Assembly: GCA_964017045.1 (NCBI GenBank)
Contig: OZ024808.1
Location: 30,111,949-30,175,948, forward strand
Origin: Omphiscola glabra
Lineage: Eukaryota > Mollusca > Gastropoda > Lymnaeidae
Reading direction: 5' to 3'
DNA: 64,000 bases
Both the position numbers and the translations under genes were made by a program. Shown one piece after another: positions 62,801 through 64,000 of this stretch. The notes beneath the pieces were generated by a model, which was not told where the DNA came from, searched no databases, and was given only the letters and a program-made list of their open reading frames with translations. Position 1 is the stretch's first letter, and every line of letters starts with the position of its first letter.

Positions 62801-63784
62801 CGAAATTTGATCGTGTGAACCGACGCTTAACTAATAGACGCATTTAGTGATTTAAAAATTAAACTTGAAATTCTTTAGTTAATTTTTTGTATGACCTTAA
62901 AACAGCTAAATTATTTATTCCAACTATTACCTAATACTGAATCTTCTAATTACCACATAATACTTGATTCTTCTAATTGCTACTTAATAATCGAATCTTC
63001 TAATTAATCCCCATTTCATTTAGTGATGGCAACAACGTTCCATATACTCCATTGTACAAAGAGGGCAATCATAACTTTCTGATGAGTAACCTGAGATGTG
63101 CAGGTCAGGAGACATCACTCTCAGATTGTCCTAGGGATCCAACTGTTGACTGCGAATACGAGGTAAGTGTATTTATTAGATTTCGATTGATCTCACTAGA
63201 ATAGTTTTGGTACCAAAAACTCCGTCTTTAGAGGGATCTCACTAGATTAGCATTGGTACAAAATCTTCTACAGAAGATGAAATATAACAAATGAATTTTT
63301 TGTTTAATTCAATGACTTGTATTTTCCTTGAGGGGCTTTGGGTTAGAGGATATACGGCTATTGATTTTAATTAAATACGCCCCCATTTTATAGTGTTAAT
63401 GGTTTATTTTGAAATAAACATGAAATACTATTTTTTATGGAAGTATCCATAGTTGAAGAGATACCTGATCGAGGCATACCGTATCACATAACAGGCTTTA
63501 AGAGCATAAAACCTATAAAGGTGAAGGTAACAAATATTTTTAGTGACGCGACCTTAATCTCAAAACTCTTCTGTTTAGAGCAAACCTAATATTAAACAAA
63601 TCTGAGTTTTTTTTATTGTCCAAATTTCAGAGTAAAGATGTTATAGTGTCTTGTAGCAATCCCACATCAAATACAGTCGCAACATACACCAATGGCGTTG
63701 CTGTCAAGGCTAATAGAGTGACTTTAGCTCCAGTGTCATTATCTAGTCGCACTGATTATGCTGAGTACACACAATGCCAGCCAC
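59753..63784 (+). CDS. SRCR-domain protein, N-terminal part (runs off the window)
   Basis: Four exons join in phase: 59753-59828, 61606-61780, 63024-63162 and 63631-63784, giving 181 residues so far. A signal peptide precedes a scavenger receptor cysteine-rich domain, so the product is secreted or a membrane receptor; SRCR domains typically bind proteins or microbial ligands. Seen: GRVVIQINNEPVDGAICGTW, AIVACRMLGY, LRCAGQETSLSDC and VIVSC, in the family's order. The last exon donor is GTATGT in phase 1, so more follows to the right. Whether it is secreted or carries a cytoplasmic enzyme cannot be told from this window. Confidence 0.82.
59829..61605 (+). other. SRCR gene intron 1
   Basis: Contains the duplicated TGACGTCA repeat at its start; nothing else recognised. 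Confidence 0.6.
59905..59995 (+). promoter_or_regulatory. Duplicated CRE-like TGACGTCA sites in SRCR gene intron 1
   Basis: Two exact TGACGTCA palindromes (59913-59920 and 59956-59963) sit in a roughly 43-bp tandem repeat 80-140 nt after exon 1; a third, decayed copy reads aagtcacgt. TGACGTCA is the CREB/ATF consensus. Function is inference. Confidence 0.4.
61606..61780 (+). CDS. SRCR gene exon 2: first half of the SRCR domain
   Basis: Acceptor caacaacag and donor GTCAGT, phase 1 in, 2 out. An upstream AG at 61567-61568 would bring an in-frame TAG, so the downstream acceptor was chosen. Encodes GRVVIQINN to CRMLGY. Confidence 0.78.
62218..62535. repeat. CT-rich compound repeat, SRCR intron 2
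   Basis: Units built from ggctctctcactat, ggctctctccctac and ggctctctcaccatatctct, arranged in blocks of about 56 bp; followed by a short TTA run. Confidence 0.92.
62657..62826. mobile_element. 170-bp MITE with TTA target duplication (Harbinger-like)
   Basis: Inverted ends GGGTCGGTTCACACGATCAA (left) and its inverse with one mismatch (right) are flanked by TTA on both sides. A 3-bp TTA duplication and GGG-start ends fit PIF/Harbinger MITEs. Lies in SRCR intron 2. Confidence 0.75.
63024..63162 (+). CDS. SRCR gene exon 3: second half of the SRCR domain
   Basis: Acceptor catttag, donor GTAAGT, phase 2 in, 0 out. Encodes FLMSNLRCAGQETSLSDCP, the conserved centre of the SRCR fold. Confidence 0.83.
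63631..63784 (+). CDS. SRCR gene exon 4: end of the SRCR domain and following segment
   Basis: Acceptor aatttcag, donor GTATGT, phase 0 in, 1 out. DVIVSCSN closes the SRCR domain. The rest (TYTNGVAVKANRVTLAP, then QCQP) is not recognised. Confidence 0.75.
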
Positions 63785-63808
63785 GTATGTCTTTTTCTTC
63801 GCTTCTTA

Positions 63809-64000
63809 CACTTCTAAAAGACATATGACAAGCTAAAACATTTCTAAAAGACATATGACAAGCTAAAACATTTCTAAAAGACATATGACAAGCTAAAACA
63901 CTTCTAAAAGACATATGACAAGCTAAAACATTTCTAAAAGACATATGACAAGCTAAAACATTTCGAAAAGACATATGACAAGCTAAAACATTTCTAAAAG
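63809..64000. repeat. 30-bp minisatellite, at least 6 copies, to the window edge
   Basis: Unit tttctaaaagacatatgaca then agctaaaaca; begins about 25 nt after the exon 4 donor and does not include it. Confidence 0.95.

Overview
This is an AT-rich window from an animal nuclear genome. It has spliced genes with GT-AG introns, receptor genes built from animal extracellular domains, non-LTR retrotransposons, hAT- and Harbinger-like DNA elements and an extreme load of minisatellites. The mix suggests an invertebrate, most likely a mollusc or other lophotrochozoan; that placement is inference. No prokaryotic features, CRISPR arrays or rRNA genes were seen.

Region 2.2-34.7 kb (+ strand) holds one complete-looking gene for a receptor-type protein tyrosine phosphatase. 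I rebuilt it as 23 coding exons whose splice phases all agree: 5337 nt, 1778 residues plus stop. The order is signal peptide, a cysteine-rich/EGF-like region (exons 2-5), eight fibronectin type III (FN3) domains (exons 6-20), one transmembrane helix, and tandem phosphatase domains D1 and D2. D1 keeps the WPD aspartate and the HCx5R cysteine and arginine, but several substrate-recognition residues are changed. D2 has lost both the WPD aspartate and the P-loop arginine. One intron (19) has a GC-AG boundary. The last four FN3 domains look like a duplicated pair, with two introns missing from the second copy.

The most unusual signal is that at four of the 22 donor sites (exons 9, 15, 21, 22) the exon end together with its donor has been tandemly duplicated. 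Each gives a small array of repeated splice donors. At exon 22 the unit is 24 bp, contains whole codons, and occurs about 19 times. The same kind of local tandem amplification appears twice inside a retrotransposon (36 bp x5 and 59 bp x14) and in nearly every large intron.

Region 34.7-59 kb is gene-poor. It holds a 20-bp satellite (39.8-41.6 kb), several inverted-repeat elements, a hAT transposase remnant, an RTE-like LINE bounded by a 15-bp target-site duplication (43.15-47.34 kb), a decayed LINE interrupted by an opposite-strand LINE fragment (49.7-53.8 kb), a 45-bp satellite of about 60 copies with higher-order structure (55.08-57.78 kb), and a 426-bp foldback element (58.4-58.8 kb).

From 59.75 kb a second + strand gene begins. 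It has a signal peptide followed by an SRCR domain (four exons seen) and runs off the right edge. Apart from being extracellular or membrane-directed, the two genes show no evident functional link.
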